DNA of 64,000 nt from Endocalyx cinctus (lineage: Eukaryota > Ascomycota > Sordariomycetes > Amphisphaeriales > Apiosporaceae): NCBI GenBank assembly GCA_001600455.1, contig BCKC01000003.1, positions 1,674,001-1,738,000 of the forward strand. Reading direction: 5' to 3'. The stretch's first letter is position 1. Each line of letters opens with the position of its first letter. The position numbers and the translations under genes were made by a program. Shown here in pieces: positions 44,504-57,456 of this stretch. The notes beneath the pieces were generated by a model, which was not told where the DNA came from, made no database searches, and was given only the letters and a program-made list of their open reading frames with translations.

Positions 44504-46919
44504 ATGAGTCGTCGCGCAGCTTCCTCCGGAATTCGCCGCGGCGTTACGAGGGAAGACTCGGATGATGAACTAGGTGACGAGGATTTCCCTTGGGAATGGA
44601 TATATCGGCAAGATGCCGAACAGAATGATGACGCCGAAGCGGGTTCTGAATCGACCCGAAAGAGGCGGCGAGGCACCGGTCACGACATAATAGGCGTTCG
44701 CAACGGCAGGTTCGAATGCTTCGTCGGCGACTCCGTTCTTCTCAAGGCCGAGGGAAACAATATCGCATGGGTTGCCATCATTCGGGAATTTGTTGAAAGC
44801 GACGAGGATGGAGACATGGCCGCTAATTTTCTGTGGTTCTCTGGCGAGCAGGAGATACGGAACAAAGAGAAGAAAAGAATGGATTTCTTCCCCGTGAGTT
44901 GAAGCCCTCAATGAAAAAAAAAAAAGGTGCCCGCTAGGTTGCTAGGCTAACATGAAATATCTAGAATGAACTCTACATCACACCTTCGTCGGACGTTAAT
45001 CCCGTAGCTTCTATTAACGGAAAAGCCATCGTTATGTCTAACCAGCAGTTTTTACAGAAGTATCCAAATGGAAAGATACCTAGATCTTCTGCAGCTTACA
45101 GCAAGACTTTCATCTGCAGGCGGGGTTGCAACACCAGGACCACCACCTATACCGATGAGTTTATTTGGGAAGATATTTATTCGGGCAATCCCGAAGATAT
45201 AGACGGCCTGATGGAACGGATACAAAAGGAGACGAAAGCAACTAGGCGGAGGCAAAAACCTAAAGAGGACACTTACGTCGATAGGAGTGACAGAGCGGAT
45301 GAAGACGAAGATTATCATTCAGATGATAAATCGCCTCGGAAATTCTCTACGCCTCGGAAGAAGCAGAAAACATCCAAGATCGCTACACCTTCAAGTCGCA
45401 AGTACGTTCTCACTCGATACGTGATTTTATTAATCAGTAACTAATCCATAACAGTCGTGTGGTGGTCAAAAAGGCCCTTGAATTCACACCCCTAGCGACA
45501 CGCACACTTTCTCCGAGTTACCACCAATCTTCACCCTTCCAAATCGCGAGGGCTCAGTTACACGTCGCCTCCGTACCAACCAGTCTTCCATGCAGAGAAT
45601 CCGAATTTTCCACCGTATATTCTCATCTGGAATCGGCTATTACCGACGGCTCGGGAGCCTGTATCTACATATCCGGCACGCCAGGCACCGGCAAGACGGC
45701 GACGGTGCGTGAGGTGGTATCCAGGCTAGACGAAGCCGTCCGATCCGACGAGCTGGACGACTTTATATTCGTCGAGATCAACGGGATGAAGATTACGGAT
45801 CCGCACCAGTCGTACTCCCTCCTCTGGGAGGCCCTACGCGACCAGCGCGTCAGCCCGAGCCAGGCTCTCGACCTGCTCGAGCGCGAGTTCAGCAACCCGA
45901 GCCCGCGGCGGGTCCCGTGCGTGGTCCTCATGGACGAGCTCGACCAGCTCGTCACCAAGAACCAGAGCGTCATGTACAACTTCTTCAACTGGCCCGGCCT
46001 CCGGCACTCGCGCCTCATCGTCCTCGCCGTCGCCAACACCATGGACCTGCCGGAGCGCACCCTCAGCAACAAGATCAGCAGCCGCCTCGGCCTCACCCGC
46101 ATCACCTTCCCGGGTTACAACCACGAGCAGCTCATGCGCATCATCCAGTCCCGCCTCGAGGGCGTCCCCGGCAACGTCGTCGAGCCCGACGCCGTCCAGT
46201 TCGCCAGCCGCAAGGTCGCCGCCGTCAGCGGAGACGCCCGTCGCGCGCTGGATATCTGTCGCAGGGCCGTGGAGCTGGCCGAGGCGGAAGCGAAAGCCGT
46301 CGACGCCGCCGCCGGTGGTGGCGGTGGCGGTATCGGTGGCGACCCCGCCACGCCCAGCAAGAGAGCCAGAGCCGCGGCGGAAAAGGCGGAGCAGCAGCAG
46401 AGCGAAAATAGCAAAGCCAAGACGAAGAAAGGCAAAGTCACGATCGCGACGGTGAAGCGAGCCATCAACGAAGCAACCTCCAGTCCATTGCAGCAATACC
46501 TACGCTCCCTACCGTTCGCGTCCAAGCTCGTCCTCACCTGTCTCCTCCTGCGAAACGAGAGGACCGGCCTATCGGACAGCACATACGGCGATGTATTGGA
46601 GGAGATCAACCGTGCCCTAGTCTTAGACGCTGGTAGTAGACGTGTTGGGCTTCTTAAATACCACCGTTCCGGAGAGAGTAGTGGGTCGACAAACGGTAGT
46701 AAACACGAGGTCGCGAAGAATAAGCGTAATAATAAGGCCGCCGCCATAGTCGCGGGAGTGAGTGCCGCGGCCGTCGAGCTGACAGGCGCGGGCGTCATCA
46801 TACTCGAGGGTCTGCGCGCCGAGAGGCCAAGTAAGATCAGGCTCTCGGTGGGTGATGAGGAGGTGAAGCTCGCGTTCCGGGATGATCCCGAAGTCAAAGC
46901 TTTAGGAGTGGCATTTTAA
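44504..46919 (+). CDS. ORC1: Origin recognition complex subunit 1
   Basis: Largest ORC subunit; binds replication origins and helps load MCM. Exons 44504-44893, 44965-45401 and 45455-46919 give 763 residues. A BAH domain spans roughly residues 50-190 (GDSVLLKAEGNNIAWVAII, NELYITPSSDVNPVASINGK). A basic linker follows, then the AAA+ module: Walker A GTPGTGKT at 350-357, Walker B VVLMDELDQL with Asp436-Glu437, sensor 1 VLAVANTMDLPER, ISSRLGLTRITFPGY, and sensor 2 GDARRALDICRRA. The C-terminal winged-helix part follows. Between the lid and the winged helix is a glycine/alanine- and charge-rich insert (VDAAAGGGGGGIGGDPATP). Bases 45700-46330 are extremely GC-rich compared with the ends of the gene. 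Confidence 0.95.
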
Positions 46920-47342
46920 TATGTTATTGTTTCATCTATGAAACCTAGCGAGTACTTACTCTGTCTAGCAGAATTGATATATATTTATGTAGGATAGCAG
47001 ATAGATAATGGATAGGACTTCGACCATTGTATAGGCGGTTCTCTTTTTCTCTCTCCCGATTCAGCCAGTTAATGGGGTGCTTCGACCTTTAGTGAACGTC
47101 TGATATCAGCAGTGTCCATATCAGATAACAGAAGAATTATGCATAACACCCACAAAAGAAGAGGAAGATAATATGGATGATTCCGACCAGTGCTCGAATT
47201 TCTTAATTAATTCCTAGCAATATTGACAAATAAAAAAAATTATAATTTTTACACCGATTAATCGGCTCGATTTTCGCCATTCTATTCAACCCTTCTTTTC
47301 GTTCTCCCTAGTATATTTATATGTACAATATCTTTCAACTTA
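46920..47342. other. Intergenic region between converging ORC1 and PRP46
   Basis: AT-rich 3' flanks of two convergent genes. Nothing coding seen. Confidence 0.5.
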
Positions 47343-48785
47343 TTACTCCCGATCCTTCTCCTCCCTAGCCGTCTCATCCGGCTTCCAAATCTTAATCGTC
47401 TTGTCTGCTTCGCCGACGATCAGACGCATACCGGTGCGGTCGAAGGTCGAAGACATGATACCGGCTTCGGCGTCCAGGGAACCCGGCTGGGCGATGGAGT
47501 CGAGCGCCTGGAAGCGCTCGCCCGAGCGCCAGTCCCAGAAGCTCATGGAGCCGTTGTCGCCTCCGGAGAAGAGCACGTTCTCGCTGTTGGCGGCGAGCGT
47601 GTTGACGATGGCGTTGTGGCCGTCGAAGTTGCCCATGAAGGCGCCCTCGGGGCACTTCCACTGCTTGATGCTGCCCGTGCTGCCCGTCGCGAACGTGAAC
47701 TCGGTCGGGTGCAGGGCCAGCGCCCTGACGCCCTTCTTGTGGTGCGTGAGCACGCTCATCGTCTTGCCGGCCGCCAGGTCCCAGAGCCGCACCGTCGAGT
47801 CTAACGACGCCGTAATGACCTGCGGGTCCGAGTCCTGGCACTTGAGGTCCGCTACCGTGCCCTTGTGGCCTCCCAGAACGTGGATGTTGCTTCGCGTCCG
47901 CATGTCCCACACTCTGGCCACACCGTCTCGTCCACCGGTGACGAGAACGTCGAGAGTCGGATGCAGGGACAGGGTATAAACGCCGCTCAGATGACCGTGA
48001 TAGTGTCGAATGACCTTGTTGGTCTCCAGATCCCAACATTTCACCATTTTATCCTCTCCGCAAGAGAAGAGGTACGGATGACGGGGCGATACGGCTAGCC
48101 CGCGCACAGTCGATATGTGACCCGTCAGCGTTAATCTGAGATTACCTGATCCCATATCCCAGATTTTGATCGTTCGATCACCAGCACCGCTGGCAAACCA
48201 CTTGTTGTGCGGTTCGACCGCAAGACTCCTCACCCATCCGAGATGGCCCGAGATGACTCTCATCAGCTTCCACGGCGGGTGCCACTGGGGCTTGATTTTA
48301 TGTGTTGCCATAGCTCGCGCGACGCTCAGGTCGTGTGATATCGGCTTGCCATCAGGTCTCTGCTGGGAAGGAGTAAAAGGTGCTTTTCGTATTTGGACCA
48401 GGGCGGACGAGCCAGGTTGAGGGGCGCCCGACGTCGTTGCCTTAGCCGAGTCCGGTATCCCCTCGATTAATTTCCTCGATTTCTGTTCGTCTGGCGTGGC
48501 CGCGTCGTTGGTTGCGGCCGCCGCTTTCTTGCCCTTTTTCCTGGCAGACATGGCACTCGCCTGCTTCTGCGCGAGGGCGGGTGGCAATTCTCGGACATCT
48601 TGATATTCCGCGTGTAAACGGATAGATAGAGCTTCCTTCTCGCGTTGCGATTCGATCGCGTCGTCGTTCAACCTCACTTTCTTCCGGGAAGAATCGCCGT
48701 TCGACTCTGCGAATAATATTTTTGATCGCTTCGCGTTCTGGTGGACCAAGGACTTGAGGTCCAGCTGAGGTTGAGCTACCTCCAT
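47343..48785 (-). CDS. PRP46: Pre-mRNA splicing factor PRP46 (PLRG1), WD40 protein
   Basis: Component of the Prp19-associated complex of the spliceosome. Intronless, 480 residues. The polar N-terminal ~160 residues end in the family-specific [22 protein letters not shown]. Seven WD40 blades follow, with typical GH...WD spacing: [13 protein letters not shown]...[25 protein letters not shown]...[25 protein letters not shown]...[14 protein letters not shown]...[18 protein letters not shown]...[15 protein letters not shown]...MSFWDW, and [15 protein letters not shown]. Confidence 0.95.
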   Translation of the reverse strand: MEVAQPQLDLKSLVHQNAKRSKILFAESNGDSSRKKVRLNDDAIESQREKEALSIRLHAEYQDVRELPPALAQKQASAMSARKKGKKAAAATNDAATPDEQKSRKLIEGIPDSAKATTSGAPQPGSSALVQIRKAPFTPSQQRPDGKPISHDLSVARAMATHKIKPQWHPPWKLMRVISGHLGWVRSLAVEPHNKWFASGAGDRTIKIWDMGSGNLRLTLTGHISTVRGLAVSPRHPYLFSCGEDKMVKCWDLETNKVIRHYHGHLSGVYTLSLHPTLDVLVTGGRDGVARVWDMRTRSNIHVLGGHKGTVADLKCQDSDPQVITASLDSTVRLWDLAAGKTMSVLTHHKKGVRALALHPTEFTFATGSTGSIKQWKCPEGAFMGNFDGHNAIVNTLAANSENVLFSGGDNGSMSFWDWRSGERFQALDSIAQPGSLDAEAGIMSSTFDRTGMRLIVGEADKTIKIWKPDETAREEKDRE

Positions 48786-49243
48786 TGTCGAGAAAAACCA
48801 GCGATATATTTCTTCTTATATTTATCTAGTATCGAATTGTTTTCGCGTGTAAAGGTATGGCAAGTGGTAGGTCGACGGTCGAGATGGAAAGGTGATGATG
48901 GTTGTAAATTTTGGTAGAGCAGTAACCTTTTTTTTTTTTTCTTAGTGAGGCGCGAACATCAAATGCAACCAATACGTAATTATTATCCGCTAGGGATATG
49001 TATGCATTTATAGAATATATGCTTTATATGCATATATGTATATACGTATACATAATTCCGCATAGTGCATCGGAGATGCCTCACAAACGACTGTACTTAT
49101 AAGAAGCCGCCTATAATCGTAGTACATCAGTAATACAGTCTTATAAAGAGAAATATATCAAACATATCTCATCGTTATTCCACCTTACTTTACCAAATAC
49201 CAAGAGAGAAAAGTGGGAAGTTATCGAGCAAGAAACCAGGAAG
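48786..49243. other. Divergent upstream region of PRP46 and NAS6
   Basis: About 460 bases with a T run near 48929-48940 and alternating TATATG/CATATA sequence around 49015-49050. No gene seen. Confidence 0.5.
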
Positions 49244-50654
49244 ATGTCTTCCGATCAATCCAGATACGCTATACATGCTGCGGCGAGAGAAGGCAAAGGT
49301 ATATACTCGGATACGTATGGAATTTATGATTTGATATTCACTAACAACACATGATCTAGTCACTGTTGTCGAATCATTATTAAATGTAATAAAATTCCAA
49401 ACTGAAGAATTCCCGAAGATCCTCGCTGGTATTGATTATCGTCTTCAAAACAGGCAGACCCTAAGCTTGCCAAACTCAAAGATGACGACGGCCGATTACC
49501 TATTCACTGGGCCGCTTCGTCGAACCAGAGTGCCATAGCCCTCATGCTTTCCCAGCAAAAAGGCTTTGATCCAGATGTGGAGGTGCGTCACCTTTTCTCT
49601 CTATATCTCTTGCTTGGAAGGGAATTTATCATCCGAGGATTTTCATTCACGAAGAACCATTCCTGCCGGCTCCTAGATCGAACTGATCGCAATATAATAG
49701 TCTTGTCTGATGCTAAACCTGTAAATAGGATGAAAGCGGCTGGACGCCCTTGATGATATCTGCTAGCGTTAAGGAAAGCGATGCTATAGTAGATTTACTC
49801 TTGCAAAGGGGCGCCGACGTAAACCAGAAGAGTGAGTGAGAGCGTATAATTTCTTCACCCGCAAAACATATGTATGCAAACTGCTAACTTTTATTACTTC
49901 CCATGTGCAGATAATAACGGTCAAGTAAGCTAAGATTCACCTCACATCTTCTAATTATATCTCTCTTTTTTTTTTTTTCTTTACCTCCATTAACCCCTAC
50001 CTTTCCCACCCCCCTATTTCACTTTCCCCCAAACAGCCAACCAACCAACCTCCACAAGCAAATGTTCAAAAGCTTACCCAACCCCTTTCCCCTAAAACCC
50101 CCAGACAGCTCTCCACTTCATATGCTCTAAGAACAACATCGAACTGGCCCGCAAGTTTCTCCTCGAGGTCCGGCCCCCGGCCTCGACCCGCGTCCGCGAC
50201 AAGCGGGGGCAGTATCCGATCCACCGGGCCGCCGCCGTCGGCTCCGCGCCCATGGTCCGTCTGCTTCTCGAGCACAAGAGTCCCCTGAACGCGACCGACA
50301 ACGCGGGGTACACGGCGCTTCACCACGCCGTCGCCGAGGGTCACGGTAAGAAACAACCAAAACCATCTTTTTCTTTTTTTTTTTTGGGTGGGGGTTCTCT
50401 TCGTTACAAGAAAGCTGACGCGAACGAAATAAATTACTTATAGGTGATACCGCCGTCGCTTTGATTAAAGCTGGGGCCGAGTTAGACAAGAAGGACTCTG
50501 ATGGGTACTTGGCTTTGGACTTGGCTCCTGATAAGGAAGTTCGTCAACCCCTTTCTTCTTAGCATCCCTTCTCTTATAAGATTATAATAAACTGACTATT
50601 TAGGTCCGGAAATACATCGAACGAGAATGCGAGAACGAAGGTATAGATATTTGA
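49244..50654 (+). CDS. NAS6: Proteasome assembly chaperone NAS6 (gankyrin/PSMD10 type), ankyrin repeats
   Basis: Binds the Rpt3 ATPase during 19S regulatory particle assembly. Eight exons: 49244-49298, 49360-49385, 49454-49582, 49729-49831, 49911-49924 (14 bases), 50105-50345, 50444-50538 and 50604-50654, giving 237 residues. It begins SRYAIHAAAREGK and has about six ankyrin repeats (DDDGRLPIHWAASSNQSAI, DESGWTPLMISASVKESDAI, GQTALHFICSKNNIELARKF, KRGQYPIHRAAAVGSAPMV, NAGYTALHHAVAEGHGDTAV, DSDGYLALDLAPDKEVRKYI). Length and repeat number match Nas6. The 180-base intron 5 is pyrimidine-rich and longer than most here. Exon 6 is GC-rich, unlike its flanks. Confidence 0.92.
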
Positions 50655-51057
50655 GGAGATCGAATAGTTAATCACCTCAAAGAAAAGTTACTCTACAACT
50701 GCCTTCATTTACTCTCTTTTTGCTATTGTAGTAGGAAAAAAAGGGAGAATACTCAAGTCTCAAGGCATTCATGTAATCAACACAACAAGCGTTTACAAAA
50801 ATTTTAATATTTTCATTTTCCAGTCTACCCAGAATACTAGTTAGGTTAAGGGTAGCGTGGATGATTTAACTGGGTGGTAAAACAGTGGTGTATGGCTCGG
50901 AGGGGTTAGTTAGAAGCGAATAAAATAAAAAGAACAAACAGAATACTTGATACACAAAACGTTCAGAATGGAAGGAAGCAAGAACTTAACAAGCCCGTGT
51001 CAATGTCTTAAAATTTTCTTGTAGAAACGCCAGAACCAGGCCAACCCCGAATAAATT
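50655..51057. other. Intergenic region between converging NAS6 and the golgin gene
   Basis: 3' flanks of two convergent genes; AT-rich; nothing else seen. Confidence 0.5.
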
Positions 51058-53679
51058 TTACTTGATTGTTCGCTCCACCAAGTCCCTATACATGGCTTTG
51101 ACGTCTTGGACATCTGCTCGTAGCTCCTCGACGAGCTCGCTCTTCTCGCCAAGCATTTCGAGCGTCGTTTGATACCTTTCGTTTACGTCCGCGAGATCCT
51201 TTTCCAGATCTTCCGTCTTCTTCAACGCCGCTTTGCCGGCCTCGACCTCCTTGATAAGCGAGACGATCTCGCTGCGCGCCTCATCCCTCTGGGACGATAT
51301 CCTCGTTAACTCCTCTTTAGCGGCCACTTTCTCGCTTTCGAGGCGGCGGATCGCGGCGCTCATTCGTTCTACGAGCTGGACCGAGGGCCCCGCAGTCATG
51401 GTCGACACGGACACCATGTCTTGCAATACATTTTGAGGCGACGCTGTCCTCTCCACTCCTTCAAATATTTCATCCCTATCGAGGGGGTGTTGCGAAGGTG
51501 AGGTAAAGGTCTCAAATCCGCTCGGTAAGGATGGTGAAGTGCCCCTTCTCTCAGGCTGTACAGGAAACATGGGAGACCGCATGGGTGGATATGCCGATGG
51601 ACGCCGTGAGGATGCAGGCCGCTCCAGCGGACTCGGGTCGCCGTTACTAGAGGGCGCCGAAGCCTTGCGGAGTCTTGATGGTTGGCTCTGTAATCCGAGG
51701 AAATCGCTGCTGTACGTTCTCTGCGGCGGAGAAAGGAGGGGTGATGACGGCCGACTGATATTGTTCCGGAAAGCGCCTGTGGGAACGTCTTCCAACCAAT
51801 TACGGCGTTCCTCATCTCGATCCATCTTCTCATTCTTCTCCTCCTTCCAGGCAGCTTGCTGCCTTTCGAATTCTGCGGTTGCAGTTCTTAACGCGGTCTC
51901 CGCGTCCTCGGCTCTCTTGCGAAGAGTCTCTAGCTGAGACTGATACGAATTCAAATCCTTTTGAACGGTAGGTAACTGGTTCTTTGCTTCCTCTAATTCT
52001 TCCTCCTGCCGCTTAGCTCGTGTAGCCTATATAGAGTGTTAGAAAACTACGCCTGATTTCGTAAAGAATAGACAACCTACCGTTTCTCGAGCTTTCCTTC
52101 TAATGTCGGACTCTCGGCGCAAAGCCTCGTCTCTCTCCTTCTCCAAGCTGGCGACCCTAGCAACTAAGGAAGCCTCCATACCTTGCCAGTTCTCGCTCGC
52201 AATGGAATGTTGCGTTTGGAGGGTCTCGATTTGTCGGAGCAGTTTGGCTTGACCTTCTCCGACAGCCCCAGACGAAGCCTCTTCAGCTCGAGCTCGCATA
52301 GCCTCCAACTTACTCTCCAGAATCTGCACTTCAGCCTTTAATTCTAATTCTACAGTTCGAGAGCGTTCCGAAGTTCTCTTGGCTTGCTCTCGAAGATCAT
52401 CAGCTTGTCGCTTAGCCCGATCAGCAACCAGACTTTTCTCTACCTCTAATGCGGCCACGGCATCTTCCAGTTCGCTGATTCGCTTTTGCCCCGCTTCTCG
52501 GACTTGATCGTTGACTTTCGCCGCCATTGTCCTAGCTTTCTCCGACTCCTCCGCCAACTGGGATTTGAGATCGGCGATGGTGGATTCTTTCGAGGCCATC
52601 TCAGCTTTCATCTTCTCTAGATCTTTCTTTAGCTGATTCGTAGATTTTCGCGACTCTTCGTTTGTTTTTTCTAGTTCTTTAATCTCGAGAACCTGCCTGC
52701 GCAGATTGTTAAGTTCACCGTCAGCCTTCTGGCGCCATATTTTCTGCTCGTTGCTTTCCTTCTCAGCAACAGCGAGCTGGGCCCTGAGTTTCTTTATGAT
52801 AGTCCGGTGTTTCTGTTCGGTACTCGCGAGCTTTTGCCCTTCTTCCATGAGTTGGGCGATTTGCTCGTCTTTTTCGGCAAGCTTTTTGTCCAAACTCCCT
52901 GCAGGTGCATTAGATGAGGCAGTTCTGGCCGCTTGCGATGCTTCCCGAGCCAAGTACTGTAGCTTTGCTTGAAGAGCGTCAACCCGTTCGACATGACTAT
53001 GTAGCTCTTCTTGATGCTGTAGTTGAATTTCCTCGAGGGTTTTCTCCAGGTTTGCTATTCGCTGCTCGTATAAATCAGCTGAGGCGGAATTAAGCTCAGG
53101 TCCTGGTATTATCGGCGCGGTTTGAGTCTCGACAAGCTTCGGGGTTTCCACCTCTGGGGCCGGACGTTCGCTCTGTAACGAAACACGGGGGCTATCGGTC
53201 GAGACATCTGGGCCACTGGCGGAAGATTCCGGGTCTATGGATGGCCTCGGGTCTAGATCTGAGGATATTGAAACTCTGGTCGCAGTTGTAACGGGGTTGT
53301 CAAGGGAAGGACGCGGGGAGGAAGCCGTAGCTTGTGTCCGGACATCTATATCGACGCTCGCAGCATCGATGCTCGGGCGCGGAGAGACAATCTCAGTACT
53401 TGGACGAGTAGAGGCTGATTCTGATCGTTGGGTGCCAGCATGTTTCGCAGCAACGGCCCTCGCTAACCTCTCCTGTAACCTATCGTTCGTAGATTTGTAC
53501 GGCGATGCGGTCCGCGCCGGCGGTGTTGCCGGCTTCGCAGTAGGTGGTGTCGGTGTGGATTCAGTACGCTGCTTGTCGTTTTCTTCCTCGGCAAGGATAT
53601 TGTCGAGACGTGCTTCAACGCCGGCGACAGCTTGGGATAAGAGGGAACCCCATCTCGAAGATTTAGCTGGCCCGGACAT
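51058..53679 (-). CDS. TMF-type golgin (TATA element modulatory factor family; yeast Sgm1-like)
   Basis: Exons 53679-52081 and 52026-51058 give 855 residues. It starts with SSRWGSLLSQAVAGVEARLD, conserved in fungal members. A Ser/Pro-rich part follows, then several hundred residues of coiled coil (YEQRIANLEKTLEEIQLQH onward). The C-terminal ~110 residues form the TMF/Rab6-binding domain: MSAAIRRLESEKVAAKEELT, RDEARSEIVSLIKEVE, YQTTLEMLGEKSELVEELRA, DVKAMYRDLVERTIK. Family members sit on the Golgi and tether vesicles through Rab6/Ypt6; the original name as a DNA-binding factor is historical. Both splice signals are clear (GTAGGT; ATATAG). Confidence 0.9.
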
Positions 53680-55257
53680 ATCTTAGGCCCAGTAGCCGGA
53701 ACGAGGATTCAGATTCAGTCTTAATTTCTCTATATGGTTCGAAACAACAGGTCGGCGCATCGTACAATGAGAGTTGATCTATATCGTCTAAGGATTGCGA
53801 ATATTTGCTCCGTCTAGCGCGTCATAGGGGGCTTAGAGGACACTGTTCCTTATGGATGGGGCGTAAGCAATCACTTGTAAAACAGATAAAAGACAGATGA
53901 AAAGACCTACCTAAATCAGATAGGAACAGTTGCTATCTTGAAATATTTGTACAAAAGAGTAATAGACCTGTAGACCTTAAGACAGGTTTAAGTTTTCTCT
54001 GGACAAACAACTACCGGAGCTGATCGTCATAAAATCGAAAGTAGTAAACACATTAGTTGTTCTTAACAAGATTTGTTCAACATAACCAGATGGGAGGAAA
54101 TGTTATTAAATGTAATATAACAAGTAGTGATAACTATTTTATTTAGAGGCCCGTTGGCCTGTGGTCGTTCGCTGAGTTTCTCTATATCTCTCTAATAATA
54201 GAAGCAAGGTGTTAGTAGTATAGCATTGTAAAATAGTATAGCTTTTTTTTTTTTTTTTTTTTTTTTTTNTTCGTATTTCATCTTCCCGCGATTTCGGTAG
54301 GTAGCTAATCTGGCAATTAACTGTTAACTAACAGGTACTACGTATTGCGTGATTCAAAATCGTATTAAGCGGGTATTTTGTATTTGCATATATATGTTAA
54401 GGTAATATACCGAAGCTGCGACGTAGCTGTAGCATACCGCAGTACATACTTAAAACTAGTCTTCCCTCCGTCTAGTCCGTGTCGGCGTGTTACCCATCTC
54501 GTAATAACGGGACAGTCTTATTTAATACCCTCTACAGGTACGTAGACACCTAAGATAGTATTGTCCCACTTCTATTAGTAGAGTATTATCCTAACCTAGT
54601 GTGGTATATACCTAGGCACACTGGCACATTCGCTGATTAATTACGAGGAAACATTACTCCAAGGGTGGAAGGGAAAAAAAAAAACCCCAGATGAATATAA
54701 TATATGAAATAAAAGATGAGATATATTCAGGTATTTCATTCAATACAATACATGTCCGATATCAACGGACATTCGCACATACGTAAGATCGTAAACATAG
54801 AATAGATTTACTTACATATGTAGGTACGTAATTCATAGTATAATCAGCCTTACGAATCAATTATTCGGAGGTCCTAAATTAACAAAGGTTATAGAAGTAC
54901 AATATCCTACTGGAAGTGCTATAAGTTTAGCACTGTTGCATCTTCCTCGGTAGCATCGGCATTTCCTACTTGTGACACTCAGGTGTAGCATCTGAATAAG
55001 TTTACAACTTAATTTTTCACTTCATTAAAATAATGTCAGTTTCGTTCTGACAATTGATAAAGGGCGGAGTTGTTTGACGGGAAGTAAAAAGGTTATATAC
55101 TATATTTCAAACAAAAGGAATTCTTGTTGCTTTCCAATTATATCCCTCCTCCTCCTCTTCTTCTTCCGAGTTGTTACACGTCATCACTTGAAACCGCCCC
55201 ATTGTTTTTACACGTGAAGTTATTCGGTCGGTATACTGTATACAAACGACGAGAAAC
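53680..55257. other. 1.6-kb intergenic region with a poly-T tract and an undetermined base
   Basis: Divergent upstream region of the golgin and ceramidase genes. AT-rich. Contains the poly-T tract at 54243-54270 with one N. No gene seen. Confidence 0.5.
54243..54270. repeat. Poly-T tract with one N (54269)
   Basis: A run of 26 T followed by N and T; the only ambiguous base in the window. The true tract length is therefore unknown. Confidence 0.95.
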
Positions 55258-56570
55258 ATGTCTATACCGGACTTCTTGGGTGCTGTCCGTTTCCCGTACC
55301 AAAACCATGGAGAAGGGTTTTGGGGCGCAAAAACGTCCACCTTGAATTTTTGCGAAGAGGCAAGCCCCGTTCCGTTCCTTGCCAAGACACGTAAAGGAGG
55401 ACTAACTGGATAGTTTGCAGGACTATGTTATGAGCTACTATTGCGCCGAAGTATGCAATGTGAGTTATTGCTTTAGGTAAATCTTCGAAATCGTTAGAAT
55501 CGTCAGCTAACAACGTGATTCAAGACCATCACCAACATACTTTTCCTCCTTCTTGGCGTTAAGGGGTTCCGTCTCTGCTGGAAATACTCGTATCCTACTA
55601 TTTTCTTCGTGACTTTTGCTGGATATATGATCGTCGGCTGTGGTTCGATCCTGTTCCATGCCACGCTGAAATGTACGTGTTCTTCTGCTTTATACGAATT
55701 CCCGCGCTTGTTCTGACACTGATCCCCAGACCCGATGCAACTCATCGATGAACTCGCCATGATATACACAACGTGTTTTATGGTCCATGCCACCTTTGCA
55801 TATGGGAGATCCACTAGCTTCTCGGCCGTCCTTGGTGTTGGATTGGTCGGCTTAGCCTATTTCATAACCGTTGGTCCTATCGTATCCTAAAGCTAGGCCC
55901 TAAATAAGTACTGATGAAAGTGCCGTAGGCGAGATATTATACGACAAAGGATCCTCAATTTCACCAAGATGCATATGCCCTCTTGACCGCGCTCGTCGTC
56001 TTCTCCAACATGTGGATTATGGAGCGGCGCGTGCGACCAGCTCTGAAGAAGCGGGAGAAAGAGAGAGGTCCGAACTCGGTCATACCGAAAAGTGATGTGC
56101 TTTTATCACAGATGTGGATTATGGTTGCCACCGGTAAGAATACGGTAGCAGTTGCCAATATGGCATGTTCAACAAGCTAACCTCACTGCAGGCCTGAGCG
56201 TATTCCTGGGAGGTTACCTCATCTGGAATTTGGACAACATTTACTGCGATACGATTCGCAGGTGGCGGCATCAGCTTCAACTACCTTGGGCAGTCGTCTT
56301 GGAAGGTCACGGTTGGTGGCATTTGATGACGGGCATAGGGGGTAAGTTATTATTATTAAAAAAAAAAAAAAAAAAAAATTCAACTCGTACGACTGTTGTT
56401 GGGCGGAGACTGACGTGTTACTCTCCACAGCATACTTCTATATTATGTGGAGGGTCTGGGTCCATAGATGCTTGGATGGTGATGAAGACAAGCATCTCCT
56501 GTACTGGCCATCGATTTTCCAGATGCCCGAAGTGATCGCGGTAAGTGATATCGAGAAGAAGACCCAATAG
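55258..56570 (+). CDS. YPC1: Alkaline ceramidase (YPC1/YDC1 type)
   Basis: ER/Golgi multi-pass enzyme hydrolysing phyto- or dihydroceramide. Exons 55258-55359, 55421-55459, 55525-55672, 55730-55869, 55929-56133, 56192-56341 and 56431-56570 give 307 residues. The N-terminal signature GFWGAKTSTLNFCEEDYVMS spans the first intron. GSILFHATLKYPMQLIDELA holds the catalytic Ser/His region, and LPWAVVLEGHGWWHLMTG is the C-terminal histidine motif. About seven hydrophobic segments. The first intron has a GC donor (GAG/GCAAGC) with a CTAAC branch point and CAG acceptor; no GT donor nearby keeps frame and motif. YPC1 and YDC1 cannot be told apart here. Confidence 0.94.
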
Positions 56571-57079
56571 AAGAAGGACTATGCAAGAGAGAAGGAATCC
56601 AATATGGGCTGGCCATGAAAATTTGCCCGGTTCAACAAAACAGCCCAAATGATACCTCAGACTTTAAAATTTTGTTGTTATCTTTTTGGCCCAAAGATGG
56701 AATATTAGACTTACTGTACGGCGTTTGAAATGAAGGGAACACCCATTAGAATGCATATTGTGGGAGTATGTGTGCGCTTGTGTTTTCTAATATAATTTTT
56801 ATAGAAATTTTGTGTTAAAGAAAAAAGAAACGTCAAATGTGTGATTTTCTTTGTTGATGCACAGAGGAACACATATCACTGTCGATCCCAACGTGTATGG
56901 ATACATCCATGGATGGATACATTGTACATTCAATATGGTTGAATACAGTGTATAATATATTACACTATTTAAAAGCACTGTATGCCCCAGGCCTGCCCCT
57001 CCATCAATTTACATGAATATTGAACTTTACTGCTATTGTTCAGCTTCACCCCACCATACCACTAAACAGAAAAATAGCC
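56571..57079. other. Intergenic region between the ceramidase and prefoldin 1
   Basis: About 500 bases; it has a short repeat of GGATACATCCATGGATGG type near 56895-56925 and no gene. Confidence 0.45.
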
Positions 57080-57412
57080 ATGTCGATTTCCAACGAAGCA
57101 CTACAGAAGGTAAGGAAGTCATATACTGGATCAGAACGTTTCACGTTTATTTCTTTCCATGCATTTTAGCAAACCCTTTTTGTTTCATGTGATTGTGGGG
57201 AAACATAGACTGATAGGTTTTCATTTCAAGCTACTACGCGAGGTCGAGACGCAGGCCATAGCCGCGCAGCAACAGATCTCCCTCGTCCGTACCCAGCAGG
57301 CGTCTAAGCAGATCGAGCTACGCAAGGCACAGCTGACGCAGAAGGAGCTATCGCCCCTGCCGTCGGAGACAAACGTCTACGAGGGCGTTGGCAAGATGTA
57401 TGTGATATACTT

Positions 57413-57456
<44 letters not shown>

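Noticed and set aside
45834..46897. Long antisense frames over ORC1
   Set aside because: Shadows of the GC-rich AAA+ region; no conserved motif.
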